NCBI GenBank assembly: GCA_947179485.1
Contig: OX359246.1
Span: 24,862,001 to 24,926,000 of the forward strand
Source of the DNA: Allacma fusca
Taxonomy: Eukaryota > Arthropoda > Collembola > Symphypleona > Sminthuridae
Length of the DNA: 64,000 nt
Direction of reading: 5' to 3'
Below, in pieces: positions 48,001 through 58,470 of this stretch; the stretch's first letter is position 1; each line of letters begins with the position of its first letter. The notes beneath the pieces are model-generated. The model saw nothing but the letters and a program-made list of their open reading frames with translations, ran no database searches and was not told where the DNA came from. The translations under genes were made by a program, and so were the position numbers.

Positions 48001-49895
48001 TGGGATTAGTCTTCATTTTTATAGATAGAACTTAAACAGTCGCTGGAAGGGACGCCCTTATAGGAGCATTAACTTTTATATATGGGCAAGCCCATTTTGA
48101 CTCAATCCTATTTACTATCCCAATGTTGATTTTTCCCCTGAATAGACTCAATAGGGACAATATGGATTGAAATTTTTCGGAATTTTAAAAATATTGTACA
48201 TACATATGTATATACGGAAAGAGCGCACTGTAGATTTTTATACATGTCTTCTCTACAATAATTCTATTTGAGCTGAAAATTTTTGAGATGATGGAAGGAT
48301 GAATGTGAAGGGAAGGAAGGAGAATTCAATTGAATTTCATCTCGTTCCACCCGACTCGAATGTATCTACTATTCCCTGTCGAAACTATGACAAAATATAT
48401 GCACTTTACTCAGAAAGAGATTGAAGAGGTCTTCCAATTTATTCTCCATTCAATTCCCTTCCATATCTCCAATTGGATTAGTCTCTCGAGCCCGGGAGCT
48501 GGAAAATCTTGTTATAATTACTGTGAGAGCAGTAGTGTGCATATGTATTTCCTGGAGAAGGATTTCCTCCTGTAGTATACATGGTTAAACTGTAGGACAG
48601 GAATCCCAGGTTTTGTGCTTATACAAGGAAGAGTGTATGTAGACTAAAGCGTATTACTTGAGTGAAGCTCGAGGGAGTAGGCAATCAATTAAATTTAAAT
48701 ATAATCTTAAGCAGAGTCGATCTTCCTCCAATCTCTCTGCGAACACTGGCTATAGCTTATTAAATATTCTTAGAATCAATTTGGTAATCAGGTCATCCTA
48801 GCGTGCTCTTATCTGTGATGGGAATTCGTGGAAAGTGGATATTCTGCTATATGTTGACATCCAAATGACATTTTTTATTTCTTTACACTCAAAACACTCC
48901 CCCTCGTCCCGTTCCAGAGGACATGCTCAAATTTTTATGAAGAGCATTTCCTTCAATTTTCAAAACAATTTTTTATATAGACAATGTTAAAATTTCCAGA
49001 AAGAATAATTCCTTCTCTCCTGTCTATTCTAAAGGATCAGGTGAGGCTGGAAAGACAGTTTCAGTATCACTTTGCGCCAATTTCTGAACAAATTTCTTCT
49101 AGATCTTCTGGAAGTCTTTTTACTGTTCTTGTTCTGTTTTGTATATACATACACTTACACTATGCGCACCCACATGCACGTACATATGTTTGTGTACATA
49201 TCTATTTATGATTCCCAATGTTTTACGTAGGAAGACAAACCTTAGACAAATGGTTTTTCATAATTTCATGAATATCAGATCCTTCCTGCAAAATGGCAAC
49301 ATACGGAATATCTTCTTTCCCAATCCTTTTTCATTTTCACTATTAAATGTCGAGCCTAACAACATTAATATATTCTTACGCAACGTATCCACAATTTTAA
49401 TGCATATGCATAAATGCATGTGTGATAGTTCATTGACAGTGGTAAGTTGAATCAACTATGTACAAATAAATTAGAATTAAAACATTTTTGCTCCAGTTTG
49501 TTTTTAAAATTACCCCAAAATCCTTAAAAAAAGCAATGTTTCACATTTTAATTCTTACTCGCTGAAATTATTCCCTTCGTAATTAAATTAAATTTTGTAA
49601 GAACTGAAAAAGAATTTGCTTATGATGAGACATCCGACATAGGAAAACGAATACTAAACTCTCTGCTCTTCTTTGTATGTATATGCACACGAATATAAAA
49701 AGCTATGATGTTAACAGTTCACTTTTCTGTTATTATTATTATATATTAGGTGTGATGTAACATTGAGGTGTAACTGCAAGAAGTAAACTAGCTTCTATAT
49801 TGAAATTAATTAAGCTTACAGTACCCCGTGATCAAAACTTATACTTTTTAAAATGAAAATATTTAGTTATATGACCTTTCTGACGTGATCTATAG
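45040..49895. other. Long gene-poor stretch
   Basis: No supported gene in nearly 5 kb. Features seen: a GA microsatellite at 47,240-47,268, CATATG/TACATA short repeats near 48,200 and 49,140-49,200, and a block at 49,210-49,260 that resembles 54,590-54,640 downstream of the trypsin-like gene (CCAATGTTTT.CGTAGGAAGACAAAC). That block suggests a decayed duplicate of the protease locus lies here. Frames at 46,646-47,182 are unrecognised. Confidence 0.45.
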
Positions 49896-50057
49896 GGCGA
49901 CAGTGGAAGTGCTGTGGCATGCTATGACGAGAAAGGCGCTTACGCTTATGGAGTTGCTTCCTGGTTTTTGCATGAAGGCGATATTTTTGGTGGAGTGGAA
50001 GCACATTTAGATTTTATTAAATGCAGAAACAGCACTGATAAAAACATCCCCAATTAA
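49896..50057 (+). pseudogene. Orphan terminal exon of trypsin-like protease
   Basis: A CTATAG acceptor is followed at once by GDSGSAVACYD, the catalytic-serine motif of the S1 (chymotrypsin) family (GDSGGP in most members; here GDSGSA). It continues through GVASW, the usual strand near the substrate pocket, to a stop at 50055-50057: 53 codons. It is in phase 0, the same phase as the end of exon 3 of the protease genes at 54,305 and 60,775, so it is the kind of exon those genes need. No exons 1-3 are found upstream of it. It is either the end of a mostly lost tandem copy or a displaced exon. Confidence 0.75.
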
Positions 50058-50096
50058 CAATAAAAACTACTTTACTTCCGAATTGAATATGGATCA

Positions 50097-50629
50097 ATGA
50101 GCAACTGCTGGCAGGATTGAGCCCCATTGACGTCCCGAGATGAAGGGAGGTGGTACGCCCCAGGCTATTTCTTAAATACGGTCTTTAGATGCTCGGAATT
50201 CATGCAAACTTGTTCACTGGCATACTGGAGCTTAAATTAATTTTTTTAAACCCATCGGGTAACCATACCAGGTCTGGTTTTGGCCGCTTAGAAATGCATT
50301 ACTAGAGTTTTTGCATGCCAAATTGTACCAAATAAAATGCTTTTGTGCTTAAAATCAAATCACGAATCTAATTTTGGCAACTAATGTTTTACCCATGCAT
50401 CCGAAGCGGGCAACATCATTCCCGGTACAACGTTTAAAATTTGTACCAAATGAATGCAATTTTTATTTTGAAGCACGTTTGTTAATATAAATACGTTATC
50501 ATTACTGTGTCGCTAAGTTTGCATCAATTCCGAGCCTCTAAAGCCCGTATTTAAGAAATAGCCTGGAGCATACCACGTCCCTTCAACTCGGGACTTCAAT
50601 GGGGCTCAACCCTGCCAGCAGTTGCTCAT
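50097..50629. mobile_element. MITE with about 80-bp terminal inverted repeats
   Basis: Begins ATGAGCAACTGCTGGCAGG and ends with its inverse, CCTGCCAGCAGTTGCTCAT. The inverted similarity continues for about 80 bp to TATTTCTTAAATACGG on the left. The middle is non-coding. A target duplication could not be fixed, so the superfamily is open. It lies 40 bp after the orphan protease exon. Confidence 0.8.
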
Positions 50630-51207
50630 GACTGGTTGTAACTTCGAAATCTATTTTATATTTTTAATTATACATTACCTTTTGTTAATTGTCGGTTCGG
50701 TTCGGATTTGTTTTCGTTGAAATCTGATCGGATCAGATTTGAAAATCAGAGCAAGCTTGATTCGTTTATTTAATACAGGCAAAACCATTATGCAGTTTGC
50801 AGTTGAATCTGAATGAATCCCGACCAAGTTTTAGTAATTACAGCAAACTACAATGGGGTGCATTAGTGTTGGAACAACGTAAACTCTGAGACTCAGGGTC
50901 TAAATAATCTTGGAGTTTAGTACTTATCTATATTGTTTTTTCTTACTTTCATTTAGTTTTTTATGCTGATTATAGATCTGCAAAAACATTTTGTAAAATT
51001 TGTTTTATATGAAAAAACGAACAAAAGCGAAAAAGCATCCAATTATTCCTGTGCATTAGTGTTGGAACACGACTGATTACGGTTCAATCTGAGCCGGATA
51101 ACTGAAGGTAAGTAATTTTATTTAAAAAAAAAAAAAATCACAAACACATTTTAGTCTATTAGTAGTCTTTTAGAATTCCTTTATGCATTTTGACACATTT
51201 TGGTCAA

Positions 51208-52940
51208 AATGGAACCACGAAGAAAGGAGATTCCAATACCGGCGAGAGAGCTAGTGATCGAGAAGTGGAGGAACGACGCGAAAAAGCCCCCAACGTTTAG
51301 GCACATTGCCAAAGAAGTCCGGCTAAAACCCTCGACGGTCTTTATTATTATAAAAAAAGACAAGACGACTGGTATCGTCGAAAATCTGCCTGGGGGTAAA
51401 GACCGCATCGTCAACCCAGCGAATAGCCAACAATTATCTTAAAGGTCAACAAACACGTCAAGACTGACCTCATCTAAGATAATCCCACAGGTGCATTTTG
51501 AGATAGGAAAGATTGCTCATCGGACCACAATCAAAAGAATCCTGTATCTGAGCGGCACGAACTTGCTTCGAGCCAAGAAAAAACCTTATATCAATGCTAA
51601 AAATAGGAGCAAGTTGACCCTAGTGGTCCCGATCTTTCAATTCTGAATCCAAAAAACGCGATTCGATTCGATTCAATTCTGATTTATCACTTTTGTATTC
51701 AATTCAAAACATGAATTGAATCGTTTCATTCAATTCACTTCGTGAATAAAATCACGCAAAATGCCTTGAATCGCGATTCAAATGATTCACGTGCAATTCA
51801 TTTGTTTGCACATCCAGTTAAAAAAACGCAGCTAGTAACGCATCACATTGAAAAACTCGCAAGTGTTTCTGAGAGATAATTTGGTTGAAAACCGGCTTAT
51901 CAATGACTTCGTAAATAATAATTTTTATACATTAAATGCATTAATTATTGTTAATTATTATTACAACATTTACTAACGGTCCATTTTAGGTCATTACGGG
52001 ACAAATTATAAGCAGGGTATGCATCTCGAATTTTCTATTATCATTGACAGCTTTAGTGAGAGAAAATGTTTGACTTATATTCTTGCGCTGTTTTATGTAG
52101 TCATAATGAAATCCTTAAATAAAATGTTTGTTACCACTTTTAATGTCTGAATGATTTGAATCATGATTCGATTCAATTCAGCACGCAGAAATGAAACAAA
52201 TGAAATACTGTGAATCGTGAATTGAATCGAATCGTTTTATTTCATTTGACTCATACGTTGAATTGAATCAAAACGAATTTTTTGAATTGAATTGAAAGAT
52301 TGGGACCACTAGTGGACCCTGTGGTCCCGCAAACACGCCAGCAAGTATGATACGTTTTGGAGTCCAGTTTTGTGGTCCGGTGAAAACAAATGTAGTGTCT
52401 TTGGCAGCGATAGAAGAACCGGGGTCTGGGGAAAGCCAGGGGTGGGTCTGAAGACGGATCTTACTTCCTACTGTAAAGCATGGTGGCAGTAGTGTTATGG
52501 TTTGGGGCTGTATCCGTGCATATTGGGTGGGAACCATTGCTTTTATGGAAGGAAATATGAACCAACACTACTACCAATCCATAATCAACCGAAACGTGAA
52601 GCAATCAGCCCAAAACCTGGGACTTGGACGTCGATTTGTGTATTGAGAGGACAACGACCCCAAGCAAACGGCTAAGCCCTTATGGGCCGATTTAAACAAA
52701 AACAAGATACCAGTTCTGGAATGGACCCCCAAAGTAAGGATATCACCTCTATCAAACATAAGTGTTATCACATATGTCGGGAGCTGACAAAATTTCACAT
52801 TACCGGGAAAAAAGACCCGAAAATCCTAATTAAGGAGAAATGGGACAACATATCCCCCGAATTCACCCCGAACTTCGTCAGCTCCGTCCCACGGTGCATA
52901 AATGCTGTCCTGATGGCAAACGGGTGGAATACTACGCATT
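51208..52940 (+). pseudogene. Tc1-type transposase, disabled
   Basis: The first frame (51208-51442) gives an 77-residue N-terminal helix-turn-helix segment (RHIAKEVRLKPSTVFIII). Further pieces in shifting frames match Tc1 transposase: GTNLLRAKKKPY, FWSPVLWSGENKC, VFGSDRRTGVW, SVMVWGCI, EDNDPKQTAK, VLEWTPK, and a C-terminal SVPRCINAVLMANGW. The first catalytic Asp, normally in an LWSDE-type motif, is Gly. Stops occur, for example just before EDNDP, and the second half is in two frames. A 691-bp hAT MITE interrupts it at 51,621. No functional transposase is possible from this copy. Confidence 0.9.
51621..52311. mobile_element. hAT-type MITE (AATTGAATCG repeats) inside the Tc1 element
   Basis: Ends TAGTGGTCCCGATC and GATTGGGACCACTA are inverted repeats with an 8-bp duplication GTTGACCC (51613-51620) / GTGGACCC (52312-52319), one mismatch. 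Left and right ends are packed with GATTCGATTC, AATTGAATCG and similar words; the centre is AT-rich. Joining the flanks restores the transposase reading context. Confidence 0.88.
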
Positions 52941-53202
52941 AGTCAATCGGGTTGTGAAGTTTTATCGCGTTTAAAACCATGTCTCTTTTGTTCCAACACT
53001 AATGCACCGGGATAATTGGGTACTTTTTCGTTTTTGTTCGTTTTTCATATAAAATGTTTTTTACAAAATGTTTTACAGATCTATAATCAGCATAAAAAAC
53101 TAAATAAAAGCAAGAAAAAACAATATAGATAAGTACTAAACTCCAAGATTATTTAGACCCTGAGTCTCAGAGTTTACGTTGTTCCAACACTAATGCACCT
53201 TA

Positions 53203-53515
53203 GTGTGCGTCTTGGGTAGGTCGTAAAGTAAATGTTTCGAGAAACAATTTCACTTTATCCTGATGTAAATAACCGTTGTCAAGTTGTTGGAAAAATTTAT
53301 AGAACAATGAAGCTTTGAGACGAAATTACAATACATTGGAAAACGAATGTTTGTTTATATTGTTCTAAAATAATTATTACAGTTCATTCTAGGCTTGCAA
53401 AAATTACAATATAGAAGGCAATACAGTAGTTTTAGCACAAATGCGCGTGCATTCCGTTTACTGCGATTTCAAGCTGAAGAACTGTCTTAAGTTACCTTTA
53501 CAGTATTTCTCAAAG
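53203..53515. other. Upstream region of trypsin-like gene
   Basis: No gene. It presumably includes the protease promoter. No TATA box can be assigned with confidence. Confidence 0.4.
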
Positions 53516-54305
53516 ATGAAGTTTCAAATTTTGCACATATTCTGTACAATCGCGGGTAATAACTAAACAATATTAACATTCCTTATATGTTATTACTTAA
53601 TGCAGTTTAGTATTTCCAATTTGTTTATAATTATCCAGTAAAAACTGCAGTCATGGAAAACACACCAAAAGTTGCCAGAGGAGTGAATGCCTACCCCGGA
53701 CAATTTCCGTGGATGATTTCTCTTGAAATGTACACGCCTCCATTCGGAAATAATTCAGGTTACTGGGAACATGCTTGTGGTGGCGCAATCATTGATAGGC
53801 GTCACGTTATCTCAACGGCTCATTGCGCTCTAGGTGATCCACCATTTCGTGTTCTCGTTGGTGCTCATAACATCTCTGATCCAACTGAGCCATTTCGTAA
53901 AACGTACAAAGTTTGTCGAGTACATCTACATCCGAAAAACAACTAGTGTGTACACAATTTCCGATTCTTTATGTTATATGTTTTTGATTTGATATTTAAT
54001 AATTTATGTATGGAAACAGCAATAGGCTGACTAATGACATGATGGTGATTACATTGGCAAATTACATTATGTTCAATGAACGAGTGCAGCCCATTCGTTT
54101 AGCTCCTCTTGATTCTGATCCGGTTGACCAGCATTGTGTGGTTTCGGGATGGGGTTTTTTGGGTGATGGTCGCGGTGCAGCAGATGTTCTCCAAACGGCA
54201 AACCAAACAGCCGTTAGTCTGGAAGATTGTCAAAGCTGGAATGACGGAGGGCCATTTTATGCTGATAGCTCCTGTGTGTGTACTCACCCAGCAAAAATTA
54301 GAGGT
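53516..54305 (+). CDS. Trypsin-like serine protease, exons 1-3 (terminal exon not found)
   Basis: Exons 53516-53555, 53639-53945 and 54020-54305, with GT-AG introns in phases 1 and 2 and ending in phase 0 at a GTAAGT donor. Exon 1 is a short hydrophobic signal peptide (FQILHIFCTIA). The mature enzyme would follow KVARG, here VNAY rather than the usual IVGG-type N-terminus, with YPGQFPWMISLE after it. Catalytic His is in STAHCA and Asp in LTNDMMVITL; CVVSGWG is the usual strand. The exon with the catalytic Ser should follow but was not found before 55,200; the matching exon type is at 49,896, upstream. Either the last exon lies beyond the LINE insertion, or the gene is truncated. S1 proteases of this kind are secreted digestive or defence enzymes. 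Confidence 0.78.
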
Positions 54306-55235
54306 GTAAGTATTACAAAATATTACAGTTACTTTCGATTGACACGTAACGTACTTTATAATAACTTTTGATTTAAGCACATAATGAACGTTGACCTAAA
54401 AGAGGCTTTAACAGTGACATCATTTTGTCTCCAAATATTTGGGGACTATTATGGAGAATCATTGGAGTCTGATTTTGTCTTCCTAATTATAACATTGCAC
54501 GGTTTGTAATTCATTTATAGAATAAATAGTAACGAAAACCGGCGTCATTAAATAGAATCTCCTTCGATCTTTTCCTACATTTGTAGACCCCAATGTTTTT
54601 CGTAGGAAGACAAACATTAGAAAAATGAATTTGCAAAAATGCGTTCATTAATCCGTGTTAAAGTAGCACAGCAGGTATATAGAGATTTAACATGGGGATA
54701 TTATCTGGCATATTATATGGAGTTTCCAATTTGATGTACCAGGAGAAATACCTGAAACAATTTGAGGAATTTGTTATGGATTCATACCATGGTATCAATC
54801 CAATATACCAGTCATTTACTGAACCACAAAATGACAATGTTAATGGGCACGGTTTGACGCAGGGTTTTAGGCAAAAGGAAAATGTACCAGGAATACACTT
54901 GGTATGAATTGAAAAAGAATTGTTGCTGAACGTGATGATTTACATAAGACAGCCCAAGTATATTTTAATCCCACCGAAAATAGAACTGGTATTAATTTTT
55001 ATGAAACCAGTCCGGACAATAAGGAACCACGTAGGTTTCACCAAGTATAATTTGTTTCCCCCTGAAACAAAGTTAGTATTAATTGCACAAAAACTTTGGG
55101 GGTGAATTAGAACTCGGGGAACTTGAAACCAAATTTGTCGTTTCGGAAGTTCAATTCAGATAAGCTCGATTGGAAAGAGTGTCAATGCTTCTGAGATGGC
55201 CATTTGGTTTTTGGAAATACGTATTTATTTATTTA
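54306..55235. other. 3' region of protease locus
   Basis: No terminal exon recognised. There is a block similar to 49,210-49,260 at 54,590-54,640. Around 54,940-55,090 two related stretches of about 60 bp follow each other (CCAAGTATA, then GTATTAATT in each), a diverged tandem pair. Nothing else. Confidence 0.4.
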
Positions 55236-55400
55236 CGTATTTACGTATTTAATTCAAGTTATTTTAGACAACTTGACTTGAACTTAAAATAATTGTCTAA
55301 TCTTGGTATCCACACTTGTACTTGATAAATCAAGTTTCTCAAGCAACTTGATTTGATTTGATTTATTTGGATGTAATTGTCAAGCCAATACATCGAATTT
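55236..55400. repeat. Fragment with TTCAAGTT/AACTTGA repeats
   Basis: Dense in AACTTGA and TTCAAGT words like the ends of the hAT element at 8,978. No terminus or duplication could be defined. The LINE begins shortly after it. Confidence 0.5.
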
Positions 55401-55857
55401 AACCAACGATTTCCAATGACGGACAATATCTAAAACTAAAGTCACACAATACAATAACTTGTTTTTTACAGTAAGTTTTTGTAGTGATTACACAGTAATA
55501 GGATTTTGTTTAAGCAGAATCCAGTTTTTCAGGTCTTTATAAAATGAGTTACATTCTAAGTCGCGCAACAATGGAGGAAGCTCATTCCATTTTACAACAT
55601 TACGATGCATAATGGACCTTTCAAAAGATACAGATTTATGAGGAATTGCTTTAAAATTATTTTTGTATCGCACATTTAACAAATTGGGTTTGTAAGAAAA
55701 CATTATAAACATTAACTATAACATTATCAATATATTTTAAACACATAGTTTTGAATTTTAAGTCGCATACGGCACATTGTCGTGTACAAGAATTTTTCTT
55801 TTATGGATAAGATATTTAATTCTTCTAGTAAAAAATCTTGCATATCATTTGAAAAGA

Positions 55858-57588
55858 TTAATGAACCTCTGCACGCGTTTTACAATTTATTTTGTAGACA
55901 AAAGAGTACAAGAGTTTATTGATTTTATGTTGCAAATAATTTATATTATTAGATGAAACGCAAGCCCAATTGGAGAGGCAATAGTCAATATTTAAAAATA
56001 GATGTACATGTATAAGTAGTTTGAACATATTGAAATTAACATATGGCTTGAGTTTATAGAGAAGAAAGATTGCAGACAAAAGTTTTTTCTTTACAAGAAG
56101 ATAGTGTTGTTTGAAAATCATATTGCAATTAAGTTGGATCCCTAGATACGTAAACGTATACACTCTTTTATTAGAATTTCCACTGCAACTCAGACAAATT
56201 TTCAGGCACAGTTTTGTCATTAGATTTGTGAAAACCCACGAATTTAGTTTTTCAAAGTTTATAAATAATCCTTTAGATTTACACCACGTGTCAATTCCCT
56301 CAAGTGCTAGTTCGGCTTTGCTTATAGCAGATTTTACATCTTTATCATTTACATAACTGACAAGATCGTCGGCAAACAAGAGACAGGTACATAACAAAGC
56401 TATTAAAGGCAATAAACATTCATCATTTATATATAATATAAATAATAATGGTCCAAGAATAGTTCCTTGAGGTACACCGCAGAAGATATTTAAGGGTTTA
56501 GATATCTTGTCGCCTATTTTAATTGAATAGGATCTCTGATATAGATAACTACACAGCAAACGGATAATGTCATTATGAAAGTTGAAGTTACATATAACCT
56601 TCAATAATAAGGGTACATGTTGCACTGTGTCAAATGCTTTGCGAAAATCTATAAGGACTGCCACCACGTGTCCCTTGGAAACATCAACTTTATTAAAAAC
56701 CTCTTGAGTTAAAATTTGAACAGCTGTTTTACATGAGCGCCCTCTACGAAAACCTTGTTGATGGTCTGCAAGCTTTATAGAAACACAATGCAAGATTAAT
56801 CTTTGTAAGATTTTTTCAAATAGTTTGCACATGAAAGGTAACGTGCTGATAGGCCGGTAGTTTTTTGCATCATTTTTACTGCCTGATATTTTATAGAGTG
56901 GAGTCACAACAGCAGTTTTAAATTCACGTGGAAAATAGCCTTCACGAAAAAATTTCGTGAATAACATTGCACCTGGGGCTGCAAGTGAGGACAAACACAT
57001 GAGAAATGTATATGATGAAATCACGTTATTTGCACAAAACTTGCGTTTGACACTTTTGGCAGCAGCTATGACTTCTTTTGTAGTGATTTCAATAGGTTCA
57101 GCGTCTAATTCTAGCGAACTGCTAATTCTCATAATTTCAGTAGTTAGGTCAGGAGAGTTGATGACAAAATTTTCGTGTAATTGTGACGAAATATCTTCAA
57201 AAGTATTAAAACTTTCACCATTTTTAATTAGTTTCGTAATTGTGCCTGCTTTAGTTTTGCCACCAGATAAATCCTTAAAGTTCTCCCGTAATGTGGTTGA
57301 GTGGTTAGAGACGTTGAATTTATCCATATGATATTTGGATTTACTCAGTTTAATTTCACTTATCACACGATTTCTTAAAACCTTGTAATTTAACCATTCG
57401 TTATTCAATTTGCTCGTGAGTTCTGAAAGGAGTGTAAGATACATGTTTGAATCAGAATCAGTAAGCTTTCTAATTTGCGTACGAGTCGCGTAAACGTTTT
57501 TGTGAGCTTTGTTTCGTGAACTTATTAATTGTCGTATACTACTATTTAACCAAGGCCAAGGTTTTCCTTTCACATGTAGCTTGCGCAA
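55858..57588 (-). pseudogene. LINE reverse transcriptase frame
   Basis: A 576-codon frame with the non-LTR RT blocks in order: PLYK...KNYRPISTLPFMCKLFEK, QGFRRGRSC, LIDFRKAFDTVQH, GVPQGTILGPLLF, and the catalytic FADD. The finger and thumb regions are present. Upstream it should be continuous with the endonuclease; a stop and frame changes near 57,660 and 57,830 interrupt this. Downstream, frame changes near 55,860 separate it from the C-terminal piece. The RT core itself is intact, so decay is moderate. It belongs to the Jockey/CR1 assemblage; the exact clade cannot be told by eye. Confidence 0.85.
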
Positions 57589-57589
57589 T

Positions 57590-58370
57590 GGTGAGTGTTT
57601 ATCAATAATTCCGATTACGGTGTTTTCAAAATGTGGCCATAAAAGCTCTAATGGAACGGAATCGTCTTAAATAGTAAAGTTTGAATTTTGGAGATCCATG
57701 TTCACTGCATCCCAATTCACTTGTTTGAAGTTCCTGTCAGATAATTTAACCGGGCAATGTGTTTCCCTAGCATTCTTAATTACCAAATAAATAAGCTCGT
57801 GGTCTGAGGTGAATGGCATGCATCCGGTACTCTGGTTTTTCGTTCTTGTCCTATTAGATGAAACTCAGGCATATGATAATAATTATCATCTATGTCCTCA
57901 GTCCACTTAGTTTCAGTACACAGTACAATGTTAAACTTACAGATACCACTTAACGCACGAAGTTTACCACATTTAGATAGATTAAGACTATTTGCATTGA
58001 TGTCGGCTATTTTGATGCCTTTGCATGATTGTAAGGGCATGCCAATTTCATGGGATAGTTGCATTTCCTCACTCTCAGAAACATCAGTATGAATATTAGG
58101 TAAATGTATTAGCAGGTTCTCCTGTAAATTTGAGGATGATAAAAGTGAGTTACTGGAGCAAAAATTACATTTCAACGAATTGTCGCGAATGCACTTTTGA
58201 AATTGGTAAACACTTGGTCTAGGGATGAGGCAAATTCTGTGAAACCGCAATGCGCATACACATTAGAAAGCGAGCTGAAAGAGTTTAATTTGTTTACAAC
58301 AGACTGCACATGTCTTAGCTGACTCCATTGTATCATAGAGAGGACTGTCGGCAAAGGAAGCAACATGAGT
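57590..58370 (-). pseudogene. LINE endonuclease remnant
   Basis: The frame 58250-57780 contains KIADINANSLNLS and IVLCTETKW, the first two blocks of the APE-type endonuclease (nucleic-acid start and the catalytic Glu block). After QERKTRVPDAC a jump leads in another frame to TSDHELIYL, the last block (SDH). The middle of the domain is deleted. Endonuclease activity is lost. Confidence 0.75.
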
Positions 58371-58470
58371 TTGACAGTTTCGCACTGGGCACTATTAACT
58401 ATGCACTCACAGGAATAGCAAAATTATGCAAAAGCACTAATCACTGTACTGCAAAGCAATTATGAACAGA

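Larger units (their letters stand above)
50851..53200 (+). mobile_element. Tc1/mariner element of IR/DR type, inactive
   Basis: TA flanks both ends (50849-50850, 53201-53202). The inverted ends are about 200 bp long and each contains the motif GTGCATTAGTGTTGGAAC twice: at the very end and again about 190 bp inside (50,858 and 51,051 on the left; about 52,990 and 53,180 on the right, inverted). This repeat-within-repeat layout is that of IR/DR Tc1-like elements. The transposase between them is a pseudogene split by a hAT MITE. Confidence 0.92.
55440..58470 (-). mobile_element. Non-LTR retrotransposon (Jockey/CR1-like), truncated
   Basis: On the minus strand it runs from about 58,470 to 55,440. 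It comprises part of an apurinic-type endonuclease region, the reverse transcriptase frame, and a C-terminal piece (55712-55488) with WNELPPLLRD, a hallmark of the end of ORF2 in this group. The endonuclease has an internal deletion and frameshifts; ORF1 is absent or reduced. AACTTGA-type repeat fragments lie on both sides. Confidence 0.88.

Noticed and set aside
53946..54019. Stop codon at the end of the protease frame at 53,946 as a true end
   Set aside because: The TAG spans a GT donor; splicing to 54,020 restores the frame exactly as in the inverted paralogue.
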